The notes beneath the pieces are model-generated. The model worked only from the letters and a program-made list of their open reading frames with translations. It ran no database searches and was not told the origin of the DNA. From an uncultured Saprospiraceae bacterium (GTDB taxonomy: Bacteria > Bacteroidota > Bacteroidia > Chitinophagales > Saprospiraceae), in the NCBI GenBank assembly GCA_937942435.1, contig CALDEM010000001.1:27787-91786 (forward strand): a DNA stretch of 64,000 nt, read 5' to 3'. The position numbers and the translations under genes were made by a program. Position 1 is the stretch's first letter. Each line of letters begins with the position of its first letter. Below are positions 8,859-17,532 of this stretch, in pieces.

Positions 8859-11800
8859 ATGAAGAAACTACTCATCCTATCCCTCATCATATGTGCAACG
8901 CTTTCACTAACGGCACAAAGAGGAAAAAAGAAAAACAAAGACAAAAAGACTAACACCGAAGTAGTCAAAGACGAAGGGCTACTCAATTCTAAAAACCTTG
9001 CTGCTTTCAAATGGAGAGCTATCGGCCCTGCATTTGCTTCTGGTCGTATCGCTGACATCGCTATACATCCAGATCATGAGCACACATGGTATGTTGCCAC
9101 TGGCTCAGGTGGTGTTTGGAAAACAAAAAACTCTGGGACTACTTGGGAGTCCATATTTGACGGCCAGTCCACTTATTCTACTGGATGTATCACTATCGAT
9201 CCACATAACCCACATCGCATCTGGTTAGGCACTGGGGAAAATGTGGGCGGTAGACACGTTGCCTGGGGTGACGGTATTTACCTAAGTGAAGATGATGGCA
9301 ATACTTGGAAGAACATGGGGCTTACAGGCACCCAACACTTGTCCAAGATCATAGTACACCCAGAAGATCCTCGGACGGTTTGGGTTGCCGCTCAAGGACC
9401 ACTTTGGAACAGCGGAGGCGAAAGAGGTTTATACATGACTACAGATGGCGGCGAGACATGGACGAGAACACTAGGCGATGACGAATGGACGGGTGTGACA
9501 GACATCGCAGTCGATCCACGTGATCCAGATGTGATGTACGCTGCCGCTTGGCAACGTCACAGAACTGTTGCTGCTTATATGGGTGGAGGACCTAAGTCAG
9601 GTATCCATAAAAGTACAGATGGTGGTAAGACATGGAGCAAGTTATCTAATGGTCTCCCTTCTGGAAATATGGGTAAAATAGGCATCGCTATCTCACCTCA
9701 AAAACCAGATATCGTTTATGCAGCTATAGAGCTCAATAGGACTAAAGGTGGTGTCTACAAGTCAACAGATCGTGGTGCTTCTTGGTCAAAGCAATCCGAT
9801 GCGGTATCAGGTGCAACAGGTCCACACTACTATCAAGAATTATATGCATCGCCACATCAGTTTGACAAACTCTATCTCATGGATGTGAGAATACAAGTAT
9901 CAGAGAACGGCGGAAAAAGTTTTAGCAGATTGCAAGAGCGCGATAAGCACTCTGATAATCATGCGATTGTATTTCGTGCAGACGATCCCGACTATCTGAT
10001 GATCGGCACTGATGCAGGTATCTATGAGACTGTGGATGGTACTGACAATTGGAAATTTATCAACAACCTTCCGCTTACTCAATATTATAAAGTAGCGGTC
10101 GATGACCAAGAACCATTCTACTATGTCTATGGAGGGACGCAAGACAATGGTTCTCATTCTGGCCCCAGTAGAACTGTAGAAAGAGAAGGTATCCGCAACG
10201 CCCACTGGTATAAGACACTGGGCGCAGATGGACATCAATCTGCAACTGAGCCTGGCAATCCAGATATATTCTATGCTGAGACACAACAAGGTGGTATGCA
10301 TCGTATAGATCGATTGACAGGTGAGACGATCCTTATACAGCCACAAGCGGGCGAAGGAGAAGACTTTGAGAGGTTTAACTGGGATGCTCCGATAGTAGTC
10401 AGTCCTCATAATCCTGCACGATTATATTTTGCATCGCAGCGTGTATGGAGATCGGATGATAGAGGTGATAGCTGGACAGCCATCTCTGGTGACCTGACTA
10501 AAGATCAAGAGCGTATCTCACTTCCGATCATGGGAAGAGTACAAAGTTGGGATAGTCCTTGGGATGTCGGAGCCATGTCTAATTATAACACCATCTCGTC
10601 ATTGTCTGAGTCGCCAGTGCAGTCTGGGTTGATCTATGCAGGTACAGACGACGGTATCGTGCAAGTGACTGAAGATGGTGGTGCTACTTGGAGAAAGATA
10701 TCCACCAGTGCGATGCCGGGTGTTCCTGACAACGTATTTGTGAATGACATCCGAGCGGATCTACATGATGCCAACACCGTCTATGTAGCTATGGACAATC
10801 ATAAAAACGGCGACTTCAAGCCATACCTCATGAAGAGTACAGATCGAGGTCTGACTTGGCGCAGTGCATCCGACGGCTTTGAAGAGGGCAACTTGATCTG
10901 GCGTACCGTTCAGGATCATGTATCACCTAATCTGATGTTTGCGGCTACAGAGCGCGGTGTATTTGTTTCTATGGATCGAGCTGATTCTTGGATGAAGTTG
11001 AGCAGTGGCTTACCTACGATATCACTTAGAGATATCACGATCCAGCGTCGAGAGAATGACCTCGTGGCAGCTTCCTTTGGTAGAGGGTTCTTTATCCTTG
11101 ATGACTATAGCGCTCTACGGCAAATGTCGGCTGAAAGCATGAAAGAGATAGCGGCTTTGTATCCTGTAAAAGATGCGTTACAATTTAATCAGCGATCGCT
11201 AATTGGAAATCAAGGTGCTGCAATCTATCAGGCCAAAAACCCAGCATACGGAGCAGTGTTTACATACCACATCAACGATGAGATCGACAATATGAAAATG
11301 AGTCGCAAGAAGAAAGAAAAAGCACTTGCGAAGAATAATGAAGATGTACCATTTCCTGGTTGGGATGCGCTTCTTGCAGAAGGCGAAGAAGAAATGCCCA
11401 AGCTATGGTTTACAATTACCGATAGTAATGGCAACATAGTCAATCGTATAAATGGAAAATATAAAAAGGGCGTCCACAGGATCAACTGGGATCTCTCCCA
11501 AACGTCTAAAAGAGGCATCAATCTGGGTGGCAGTCGCGGCGGCGGACAAAGAGGTCGATGGAACAGAGGATACGCTGTTGTCCCAGGTACATATACGGTG
11601 AGTATGAGCAAAGAGTATAAGGGGGAAGTAACCCAACTTGGTTCGCCACAGACATTTGAAGTGAAGTCGATCATAAAAGGTGCACTCCCAACACAATCTA
11701 AAGAAGATATACTTGCATTTAGAGCAGAGCTCGGTGAGATGTCAGGTGCTATGTCTGCGGTTAGTTATAATTTAAATCACGCCGAACAAAAACTTGGCGC

Positions 11801-12170
11801 CTTAGCTACAGCCCTAACAAGAACATCAGGTGATACAGGTTCTACATTATCTGATATCCGCAAGGCAGAACGAGAGCTCAAACAATTGAAGATAAAACTC
11901 AACGGCCATCCTATAAAAGCTGAGATCGGAGAACGATCTAATCCGACGATGAGGTCAAGATTTGGCACTGCTAGTCGCGGAGCTAACTCTTCTTATGGCC
12001 CAACCAAGATGCATCGCGAGCAGTTGGCAATCGCAAAGAAAGAGTTCAGTACCATTAAGTCGAAACTAACTACCCTAACGTCAAAAGTCAACAAAATAGA
12101 ACAAGCACTTATAAAAATGGGTGCACCATATATACAAGGACAAGACATCCCAGAGATATCAGGTAATTAG
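8859..12170 (+). CDS. Secreted VPS10/BNR-repeat beta-propeller protein
   Basis: A 1103-residue secreted protein with a Sec signal peptide (MKKLLILSLIICATLSLTA). It then has two successive sets of BNR/Asp-box propeller blades, as in sortilin-like VPS10 domains and glycosyl hydrolase family 74-type folds. Asp-box motifs recur: SGTTWES, DGNTWKN, DGGETWTR, DGGKTWSK, RGASWSK, RGDSWTA, DGGATWRK, RGLTWRS. After about residue 770 comes a separate region with a beta-sandwich-like part (FTITDSNGNIV, RINWDLS) and a Lys-rich helical tail. Many Bacteroidota carry this family, usually annotated as glycosyl hydrolase without proven activity. No T9SS sorting domain is seen. A terminator follows. Confidence 0.85.
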   Translation: MKKLLILSLIICATLSLTAQRGKKKNKDKKTNTEVVKDEGLLNSKNLAAFKWRAIGPAFASGRIADIAIHPDHEHTWYVATGSGGVWKTKNSGTTWESIFDGQSTYSTGCITIDPHNPHRIWLGTGENVGGRHVAWGDGIYLSEDDGNTWKNMGLTGTQHLSKIIVHPEDPRTVWVAAQGPLWNSGGERGLYMTTDGGETWTRTLGDDEWTGVTDIAVDPRDPDVMYAAAWQRHRTVAAYMGGGPKSGIHKSTDGGKTWSKLSNGLPSGNMGKIGIAISPQKPDIVYAAIELNRTKGGVYKSTDRGASWSKQSDAVSGATGPHYYQELYASPHQFDKLYLMDVRIQVSENGGKSFSRLQERDKHSDNHAIVFRADDPDYLMIGTDAGIYETVDGTDNWKFINNLPLTQYYKVAVDDQEPFYYVYGGTQDNGSHSGPSRTVEREGIRNAHWYKTLGADGHQSATEPGNPDIFYAETQQGGMHRIDRLTGETILIQPQAGEGEDFERFNWDAPIVVSPHNPARLYFASQRVWRSDDRGDSWTAISGDLTKDQERISLPIMGRVQSWDSPWDVGAMSNYNTISSLSESPVQSGLIYAGTDDGIVQVTEDGGATWRKISTSAMPGVPDNVFVNDIRADLHDANTVYVAMDNHKNGDFKPYLMKSTDRGLTWRSASDGFEEGNLIWRTVQDHVSPNLMFAATERGVFVSMDRADSWMKLSSGLPTISLRDITIQRRENDLVAASFGRGFFILDDYSALRQMSAESMKEIAALYPVKDALQFNQRSLIGNQGAAIYQAKNPAYGAVFTYHINDEIDNMKMSRKKKEKALAKNNEDVPFPGWDALLAEGEEEMPKLWFTITDSNGNIVNRINGKYKKGVHRINWDLSQTSKRGINLGGSRGGGQRGRWNRGYAVVPGTYTVSMSKEYKGEVTQLGSPQTFEVKSIIKGALPTQSKEDILAFRAELGEMSGAMSAVSYNLNHAEQKLGALATALTRTSGDTGSTLSDIRKAERELKQLKIKLNGHPIKAEIGERSNPTMRSRFGTASRGANSSYGPTKMHREQLAIAKKEFSTIKSKLTTLTSKVNKIEQALIKMGAPYIQGQDIPEISGN

Positions 12171-12195
12171 AACTATTCGATAATTAGAAAATAAG

Positions 12196-12220
12196 AAGGC
12201 CCTCTCGTAGGGCCTTTTTT
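12196..12220 (+). terminator. Rho-independent terminator after the BNR gene
   Basis: An eight-pair perfect stem AAGGCCCT/AGGGCCTT (12196-12203 with 12209-12216) with a five-base loop is followed by a run of T. It lies 25 bases after the stop codon and is the clearest terminator in the left half of the window. Confidence 0.9.
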
Positions 12221-12227
12221 ATGCTTG

Positions 12228-12360
12228 GTCATCTCGACCTGCCTTAAGTCATGTTGACCGCAGCGCAGAAATCTAAACCATGGCAGTCCATAATTATACT
12301 TAGCAATTAATTGCTACTACTCGTGCGAAAGCCTTCTCCGCTTCACTTCGTTTGTGATAG
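12228..12360. repeat. Degenerate intergenic repeat of the GTCAT..CGACCG..AGAAATCT type
   Basis: GTCATCTCGACC (12228-12239) and GTCATGTTGACCG followed by CAGCGCAGAAATCT (12248-12274) resemble the dispersed non-coding repeat often found between genes of Bacteroidota. A CTCCGCTTCACTTCG segment near 12340 looks like the opposite strand of the same repeat. This is recognition from general knowledge. The copies here are degenerate. Confidence 0.35.
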
Positions 12361-12423
12361 AGGGATCATACCAACTGAATGGATAAAAAAATTGGACAAC
12401 ATTAACACCTACGCACATAAGAT

Positions 12424-13854
12424 TCAATGTACCCCTGCTTCTCTCAATCCCTTACCATCCATCTCCAACAACGCATCTCCTAATTCCAATCTCTTCTCAT
12501 CTGCGATTGCATTTAGAGTAGCAACGACTTCTGGATGGTCATCATAGACATCAGTCGATTCGCTTCGGTCAGTTGCAAGGTTATAGAGCTCTGGCTTATC
12601 TAAAGTCATCCTCTCATAATCCATGGGTAAACCATCTTTGCCGCCTGATCTTCCATTGAGAGAATTATATGAGTGTGGAAAGTACATTTTCCAATCACCT
12701 TGCCTGATAGCCCATAGCTCGTTCTTATTATAATAGTAGAAAAAGGCTTCGTGTGGGCTTTCTGTAATGTCTCCAGTCAAGACATCCCATACATCAAGTC
12801 CGTCGATAGGCAATGATGGTAACTCAGCTCCTGTGAGACCAGCGATCGTTGGCATGATGTCTATGCTCATGACATGAGTTTCGACAGTGGTTCCTGAAGG
12901 CAAAGCCTTAGGATATTTTATAACAAAGGGCTCCTTAACGCCACCTTCCCAGTTAGTTCCTTTGCCTTCCCTTAAGGCTCCTGCTGAACCTCCATGATCC
13001 CCATAAGATAACCAAGGCCCATTATCAGATGTAAAGATGACAATGGTGTTGTCTGTAAGCCCATACTCCTCAAGTGCTTTTACAATCTCTCCTACTGACC
13101 AGTCTATCTCCATGATTACATCGCCATACAAACCTCTTTCTGATTTGCCTCTAAATTGTTCTGATACAAAAAGAGGGACATGTGGCTGTGGATGTGGTAC
13201 ATACAAAAAGAATGGATTATCCTTATTTCTTTTTATAAAATCTACAGCTTTAAACGTCAAGTCTCTTGTAAGATTAGTTTGATCTTCTAGAGAATCAATC
13301 GGAGTATCTCCATTATATAAAGGAAGGGGTGGAAAGTTGAACCACTTTCCTTGACTGGGATGATTAGGCCACATGTCATTAGAATATGGGATACCGTAAA
13401 ACTCATCAAAGCCATGCTTGAGTGGACTAAACACGCCCATATTACCCAAGTGCCACTTTCCAAAGATACCAGTAGCATATCCGATTGACTTTAGCATCTC
13501 TGCCATTGTAGTTTCAGATTGATTAAGGCCTGTTGGCGCCTTAGGCATCAAAGCTTGATGAACGCCTATACGATTGGGATAACAACCTGTGAGTAGAGCA
13601 GCTCTATATGCTGAACAAACAGGTTGTGCTACTGAAAAGTCTGTCAGCTTGACACCTTCTTTTGCTAATTGATCTATATGAGGTGTCTTAATATCAGGTG
13701 ATCCAAAACAGCCAAGATCTTGATAGCCTTGATCATCCGTAAATACGATAACCACATTAGGAGGAGCTTCATCAACGATGGCTTTCGAACAACTACTAAC
13801 TATTGTCGAAATTAGAAAAGCAGAAAATAGAAAAATAGGGAAGCGTCGATTCAT
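12424..13854 (-). CDS. Sulfatase (arylsulfatase A-like lipoprotein)
   Basis: A 476-residue type I sulfatase that would hydrolyse sulfate esters, probably on algal or other marine polysaccharides. The N-terminus is a signal peptide with lipobox VSSC. The metal-binding start VIVFTDDQGYQDLGC (Asp40, Asp41) and the formylglycine site at Cys80 (PVCSAYRAALLTG) are present, followed by GKWHLG and the C-terminal FTSDNGPW and GTNWEGG motifs. The modification site has Ala where the CxPxR consensus has Pro. The gene begins one base after the stop of the lipocalin-like gene, so both are probably translated from one mRNA. Confidence 0.9.
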   Translation of the reverse strand: MNRRFPIFLFSAFLISTIVSSCSKAIVDEAPPNVVIVFTDDQGYQDLGCFGSPDIKTPHIDQLAKEGVKLTDFSVAQPVCSAYRAALLTGCYPNRIGVHQALMPKAPTGLNQSETTMAEMLKSIGYATGIFGKWHLGNMGVFSPLKHGFDEFYGIPYSNDMWPNHPSQGKWFNFPPLPLYNGDTPIDSLEDQTNLTRDLTFKAVDFIKRNKDNPFFLYVPHPQPHVPLFVSEQFRGKSERGLYGDVIMEIDWSVGEIVKALEEYGLTDNTIVIFTSDNGPWLSYGDHGGSAGALREGKGTNWEGGVKEPFVIKYPKALPSGTTVETHVMSIDIMPTIAGLTGAELPSLPIDGLDVWDVLTGDITESPHEAFFYYYNKNELWAIRQGDWKMYFPHSYNSLNGRSGGKDGLPMDYERMTLDKPELYNLATDRSESTDVYDDHPEVVATLNAIADEKRLELGDALLEMDGKGLREAGVH

Positions 13855-13855
13855 A

Positions 13856-14614
13856 CTAATCTACAGCGAAAGCTTTAGCAGGTAGAGACCATACTTCATA
13901 GATTGGTTTTCCTTTGCTACTCTTTCCGCTATGGTGCCAATCGCCATCTTGTAGACTATACTGAAATTCTAACGATGCCCCTACTCTACTACTGTCTCTT
14001 GAGAAGAACTCAATATTTTCTGTATACACCCCATCTACAGTGGTATATGTACCACCTCCAGTACCTTTAAACTCTTTTGTCTCGTCATTAAAAGCGATCC
14101 ATTGAAATCTCGTGCCAGACAAAATCTTCATAGTCCTACGTGCACCAGGCTTTCTATGTGACAGTTCGCCATTGCGCTTACGACCGGTTATGAACCAAGC
14201 ACCATGTAGATCTCCTGGAGAACCATCATCTATTCTTGACCAAGGAACGGCTGCCCCATCAATAAACATCTGATTGTCCTTAACCACAATTTGCTTTCTA
14301 TCAGAGGTACCAACCCTTTCCGGGTTCAAACTATTAAACTCAGTTTTTATGGTTACTTCCTTTCCATTTCTTGTCATAGCCCCTCCCCATGTTCCCACAA
14401 AAGATTTGCGCTCTGCACTAAACATTGAAGTACTTATAAAACCATTCGCAATAATACTCACCATACTCAATTGATTACCAACCGAATCGTAAGCGATTGA
14501 ACGCCAAGCTCCATCAATATCTGACTCAACAGATAGAGCGGAATCTTCTAATGATTTATATGTAAAAGAGGCCGTAATTAATAATACGCTGAACAAACCA
14601 AATAGAGCTCTCAT
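13856..14614 (-). CDS. Secreted protein with two lipocalin-like repeats
   Basis: About 252 residues from the preferred ATG at 14614 (an upstream in-frame start at 14647 would place extra residues before the signal peptide). After the signal peptide the protein consists of two similar halves: GAWRSIAYD through NPERVGT, and GAWFITGRK through DSSRVGAS. Each half looks like a small beta-barrel of the lipocalin type. Such secreted proteins often lie beside sulfatases and glycan-degrading enzymes in Bacteroidota, but I know of no defined activity. It sits directly upstream of the sulfatase with a one-base gap, which suggests a shared substrate context. Confidence 0.7.
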   Translation of the reverse strand: MRALFGLFSVLLITASFTYKSLEDSALSVESDIDGAWRSIAYDSVGNQLSMVSIIANGFISTSMFSAERKSFVGTWGGAMTRNGKEVTIKTEFNSLNPERVGTSDRKQIVVKDNQMFIDGAAVPWSRIDDGSPGDLHGAWFITGRKRNGELSHRKPGARRTMKILSGTRFQWIAFNDETKEFKGTGGGTYTTVDGVYTENIEFFSRDSSRVGASLEFQYSLQDGDWHHSGKSSKGKPIYEVWSLPAKAFAVD

Positions 14615-14760
14615 AATTATTGCTTTTAATCTTAACCAAGATAACAAGTTATAAGGAGATTCAAATCCAACTAATTCAATGACTAAGAATGAACCAATCT
14701 AAAGTTCAGTGGTCATTTGCTAATTAGCTAATTCACAAATTAGCCCATTCCCTGATTAGC

Positions 14761-14799
14761 ACATTAACTCATTAGCACATTAACTCATTAGTACATTAA
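14761..14799. repeat. Short 16-bp tandem repeat
   Basis: The unit ACATTAACTCATTAGC occurs at 14761-14776 and, with one change, at 14777-14792, with a partial third copy to 14799 that overlaps the stop codon of the DinB-like gene. A partial unit (GATTAGC) precedes it. This may be polymerase slippage in the intergenic spacer; no function is evident. Confidence 0.7.
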
Positions 14800-15437
14800 T
14801 TCCCCCCTGCTGTACCCATAAAGACATTGACGGTAGGATTGATAGGGTTACCAGAAGACCTTCGATAAGAAGTGATCTGTCCTACATGGTATATCGCATC
14901 GGTGATTGGACCATTGATCATATGCCAAAAGTCAAATGATGACTTGTTTTCACCTCTTTGGAAAGTAACTTTATATCCTTCAACTTCTTTATCGCTACTT
15001 GCTTTAAGCAAGTCACTAGCTTTTTTGAAGTTTAACAAAGTCTGCTTTCTTTTTCCTTCCCATGTTTCAGGTGCGGGATTTCCTGGGCGCATATTGGCTT
15101 TACCCATTGGTGCATTGACGATCGTCTCTGATAATCCATAAAGATGTGTTAGCACATCTTGAGTCGATCTATTATCCCCTCCTGGATCATAGGTCATATC
15201 TTCTTCTCTTAATCCTTCTGTTGCCCAGTAATATCTAAATCCAAGTGCATCAATGAGACGACCCAAAGCTGTTCCCGTTGTATATGTCTCTGGATATTCT
15301 GGTATAGAAGCATAAGGTAGTACTGCTTCTTCCATTTTAGCTTTCATTTCTTTCGCTCCTTCTTCCATATTCTGACTTGTAGCACATGATGCCAACAACA
15401 ATAAAAAGCCAATAACTCCAATTAATCGATATAACAT
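14796..15437 (-). CDS. DinB-like lipoprotein
   Basis: A 213-residue protein with a signal peptide and lipobox (LLASC), then a DinB/YfiT-like four-helix domain. The typical metal-site histidines are seen in DVLTHLYGL, FWHMINGPITDAIYHVGQI and the helix after TGTALGRLIDALGFRYYWATEG. Cytoplasmic members are thiol-dependent transferases; exported lipoprotein members in Bacteroidota are uncharacterised. It is transcribed on its own ahead of the lipocalin-like/sulfatase pair, with a 181-base gap containing the tandem repeat. Confidence 0.75.
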   Translation of the reverse strand: MLYRLIGVIGFLLLLASCATSQNMEEGAKEMKAKMEEAVLPYASIPEYPETYTTGTALGRLIDALGFRYYWATEGLREEDMTYDPGGDNRSTQDVLTHLYGLSETIVNAPMGKANMRPGNPAPETWEGKRKQTLLNFKKASDLLKASSDKEVEGYKVTFQRGENKSSFDFWHMINGPITDAIYHVGQITSYRRSSGNPINPTVNVFMGTAGGN

Positions 15438-15523
15438 TATAATCTTTGATTTTATAGAGACGCAAGTTAGCTCAATTTGTAAATACTAACACCTCTAAAA
15501 GGCTTAAGCTATTCTTAAAGACA

Positions 15524-16402
15524 TTAGGATTTGATAATCTTCACGATTGGGTTAAATGCCTTAGAAGCCACCATTACCTTATCACCTATCTTCAATGGAC
15601 CAACCTCATCTCTGGAGCCTATGACCTTAACAAAATCACTACCGATCAAGATAGATATGATTAACAAAAAGTCTTGCTCAACAATAGTAACCACCTCTCC
15701 AGTAAATTGAAACTTACCACTCACCTCATGATTAGCAAAGATATCTTGCGGTTTCCCAAGCTTTGTAACCTTACCATCATCTATCACAATAGTCAGATCT
15801 GACATCTTGTATATCTCAGCTATATCATGACTCACCATAATCGTGGTCAGGCCAAATAACACATGTGCTTCTAACACATAATCTTGGAGCTTCACTCGCA
15901 TCCCTCTGTCTAAGGCAGCAAAGGGTTCATCCAAAAGAAGTAGTCTTGGTTTTTGAACTAATGCTCTTGCTAAGGCGACACGTTGTTTTTGGCCTCCTGA
16001 TAATGTCTTAGGATAAGCATCTTTCAGCTTGACTAGGTCCATAATATCCAGAAGTTTTTGGACCACTGACGAGTCATCACCTTTCCTCAGTGCATACGTC
16101 AACTGTTCTTTTACATCCATATTAGGGAACAAGGTATAATCCTGAAATACAAAGCCTACATTTCTCTTTTGAGGAGATACGTTGATAGACTGCGCCATAT
16201 CAAACCAGATTATATTATTGACTTGGATAGTACCCTTATCCGGTGTCATTAGTCCTGCCAACATTCTAAGAATAGAAGTTTTACCAGCTCCTGAGCGACC
16301 ATAAATGGATGTAAAAGAGCCGACCTGAACGTCCAACTTGACATCAAGTTGTAGCGGTCCATTAGCTCCGTTGAGTTCTTTCTGTAGATCTATCTGCATC
16401 AT
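15524..16402 (-). CDS. modC: Molybdate-type ABC transporter ATP-binding protein (ModC-like)
   Basis: A 292-residue ABC ATPase that would power uptake of molybdate or tungstate. Walker A appears as GRSGAGKTS (about 37-45), the signature as LSGGQKQRVALARAL, Walker B as LLLLDEPFAAL and the switch His in MVSHDIAEI. The last 60 residues form a C-terminal TOBE-like regulatory barrel (FTGEVVTI...GDKVMVASKAF), as in ModC. The start overlaps the end of the ModB gene by four bases (ATGA). It is part of a TOBE-ModB-ModC operon without a ModA gene beside it. Confidence 0.85.
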   Translation of the reverse strand: MMQIDLQKELNGANGPLQLDVKLDVQVGSFTSIYGRSGAGKTSILRMLAGLMTPDKGTIQVNNIIWFDMAQSINVSPQKRNVGFVFQDYTLFPNMDVKEQLTYALRKGDDSSVVQKLLDIMDLVKLKDAYPKTLSGGQKQRVALARALVQKPRLLLLDEPFAALDRGMRVKLQDYVLEAHVLFGLTTIMVSHDIAEIYKMSDLTIVIDDGKVTKLGKPQDIFANHEVSGKFQFTGEVVTIVEQDFLLIISILIGSDFVKVIGSRDEVGPLKIGDKVMVASKAFNPIVKIIKS

Positions 16403-17070
16403 CCCCAGAATCTTTTTATATAGCCTCCATTAAAGAGATATACTGCCAATAGAATAGAAAATGTAACAACAAATAACACCAACGAATAAGCATTAGCTGC
16501 TGCATAATTGAGCGCCTCGACTTCATCGTAGATGGCTATAGAGGCAACTTTAGTCTTTCCAGGGATATTACCTCCGATCATAAGGACAACTCCAAACTCT
16601 CCTATCGTATGAGCAAATGCCAAGACGATGCCAGACAATAGAGAAGGCTTGATATTGGGCAACAATACTTTTAACAATGTCTCACTTTTAGACTTACCTA
16701 AGACATATGAAGCTTCTTTTAATCCTTCTGACAAATTAGATAACCCTGACTGTATCGGATGCACCATAAATGGCAAACTATAAATCACAGATGCAAATAC
16801 TAATCCTTCAAATGAAAAAATCAAATTAAGACCAATGGACTCATCCAGCCAATTGCCAAAAGCATTAGATGGACTAAAGGCCACCAAAAGATAAAAGCCC
16901 AATACAGTTGGTGGCAACACAAGCGGCATAGACACCAGCGTTTCTATAATCGGCTTTAGTTTAGACTTAGAATATGCCAACCAATTAGCAAGTGGTATCG
17001 AGATTATAAAAAGTACAATCGTTGTAACAACTGACAGCTTGAGGGTTAATATGAGCGGCGTCCAGTCCAT
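16399..17070 (-). CDS. modB: Molybdate ABC transporter permease (ModB-like)
   Basis: A 223-residue inner-membrane permease with five or six predicted helices. It carries the ModB pattern: the LPPTVLGFYLL stretch early and, in the cytoplasmic loop that meets ModC, the EAA motif EASYVLGKSKSETLLKVLLPNIKP. IGEFGVVLMIGGNIPGKTKVASIAIYD is highly typical of ModB. It overlaps the TOBE gene by one base (TGATG) and ModC by four, so the three are translationally coupled. Confidence 0.9.
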   Translation of the reverse strand: MDWTPLILTLKLSVVTTIVLFIISIPLANWLAYSKSKLKPIIETLVSMPLVLPPTVLGFYLLVAFSPSNAFGNWLDESIGLNLIFSFEGLVFASVIYSLPFMVHPIQSGLSNLSEGLKEASYVLGKSKSETLLKVLLPNIKPSLLSGIVLAFAHTIGEFGVVLMIGGNIPGKTKVASIAIYDEVEALNYAAANAYSLVLFVVTFSILLAVYLFNGGYIKRFWG

Positions 17071-17498
17071 CAGGGTGCAACTTCAGTTTTATCTTCGGTT
17101 ATAGGAGAAAGCATCACTTCATTGGTTTTAACCATAGCTTGCACTTCACTACCGACAACGAGGCTCATCGCTTTCACTGCGTTAGTGGTTATGATAGAAG
17201 CTACGTCCCCTATGGCACTTTGTATAGTTACTTTAGTTAGCAATGTTCCATTTTCTAATTTGGCAACCTTCCCATTTATCTTGTTTCTCAGACTGATATG
17301 TCCTTGTACTTCTTTGCCGAGGACTACTTCTGTTTCTTTGAAGATCACATTAACTGGCGACCTTTCTTTTAAGTAAGGTTTGCTATCAGGTGTATCAATT
17401 ATAATAGCAGAAAAGTGTTGCCCCTTTACATCAACATGAACGATAGACAAAGCACCGTCAGACTCAACTCGAATGATAGCACCTTGATATTTGTTCAT
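17070..17498 (-). CDS. Di-TOBE (Mop) molybdate-binding protein
   Basis: A 142-residue soluble protein made of two TOBE/Mop barrels (about 1-65 and 67-134). The second has the typical Mop pattern SLRNKINGKVAKLENG and NAVKAMSLVVGSEVQAMVKTNEVML. Mop domains bind oxyanions such as molybdate and occur in molbindins and the C-terminus of ModE. It leads the transporter operon and may store molybdate or sense it for regulation. No helix-turn-helix is present, so it is not a full ModE. Confidence 0.8.
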   Translation of the reverse strand: MNKYQGAIIRVESDGALSIVHVDVKGQHFSAIIIDTPDSKPYLKERSPVNVIFKETEVVLGKEVQGHISLRNKINGKVAKLENGTLLTKVTIQSAIGDVASIITTNAVKAMSLVVGSEVQAMVKTNEVMLSPITEDKTEVAP

Positions 17499-17532
17499 GT
17501 TATTATTATAAAAGCTTTATGAAATATCGACC

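Noticed and set aside
9900..10409. 169-codon minus-strand ORF inside the BNR gene
   Set aside because: It lies wholly within a strongly supported coding gene on the other strand and has no family features.
14761..14799. CRISPR-like repeats
   Set aside because: Repeats are directly adjacent without spacers, so this is a short tandem repeat.
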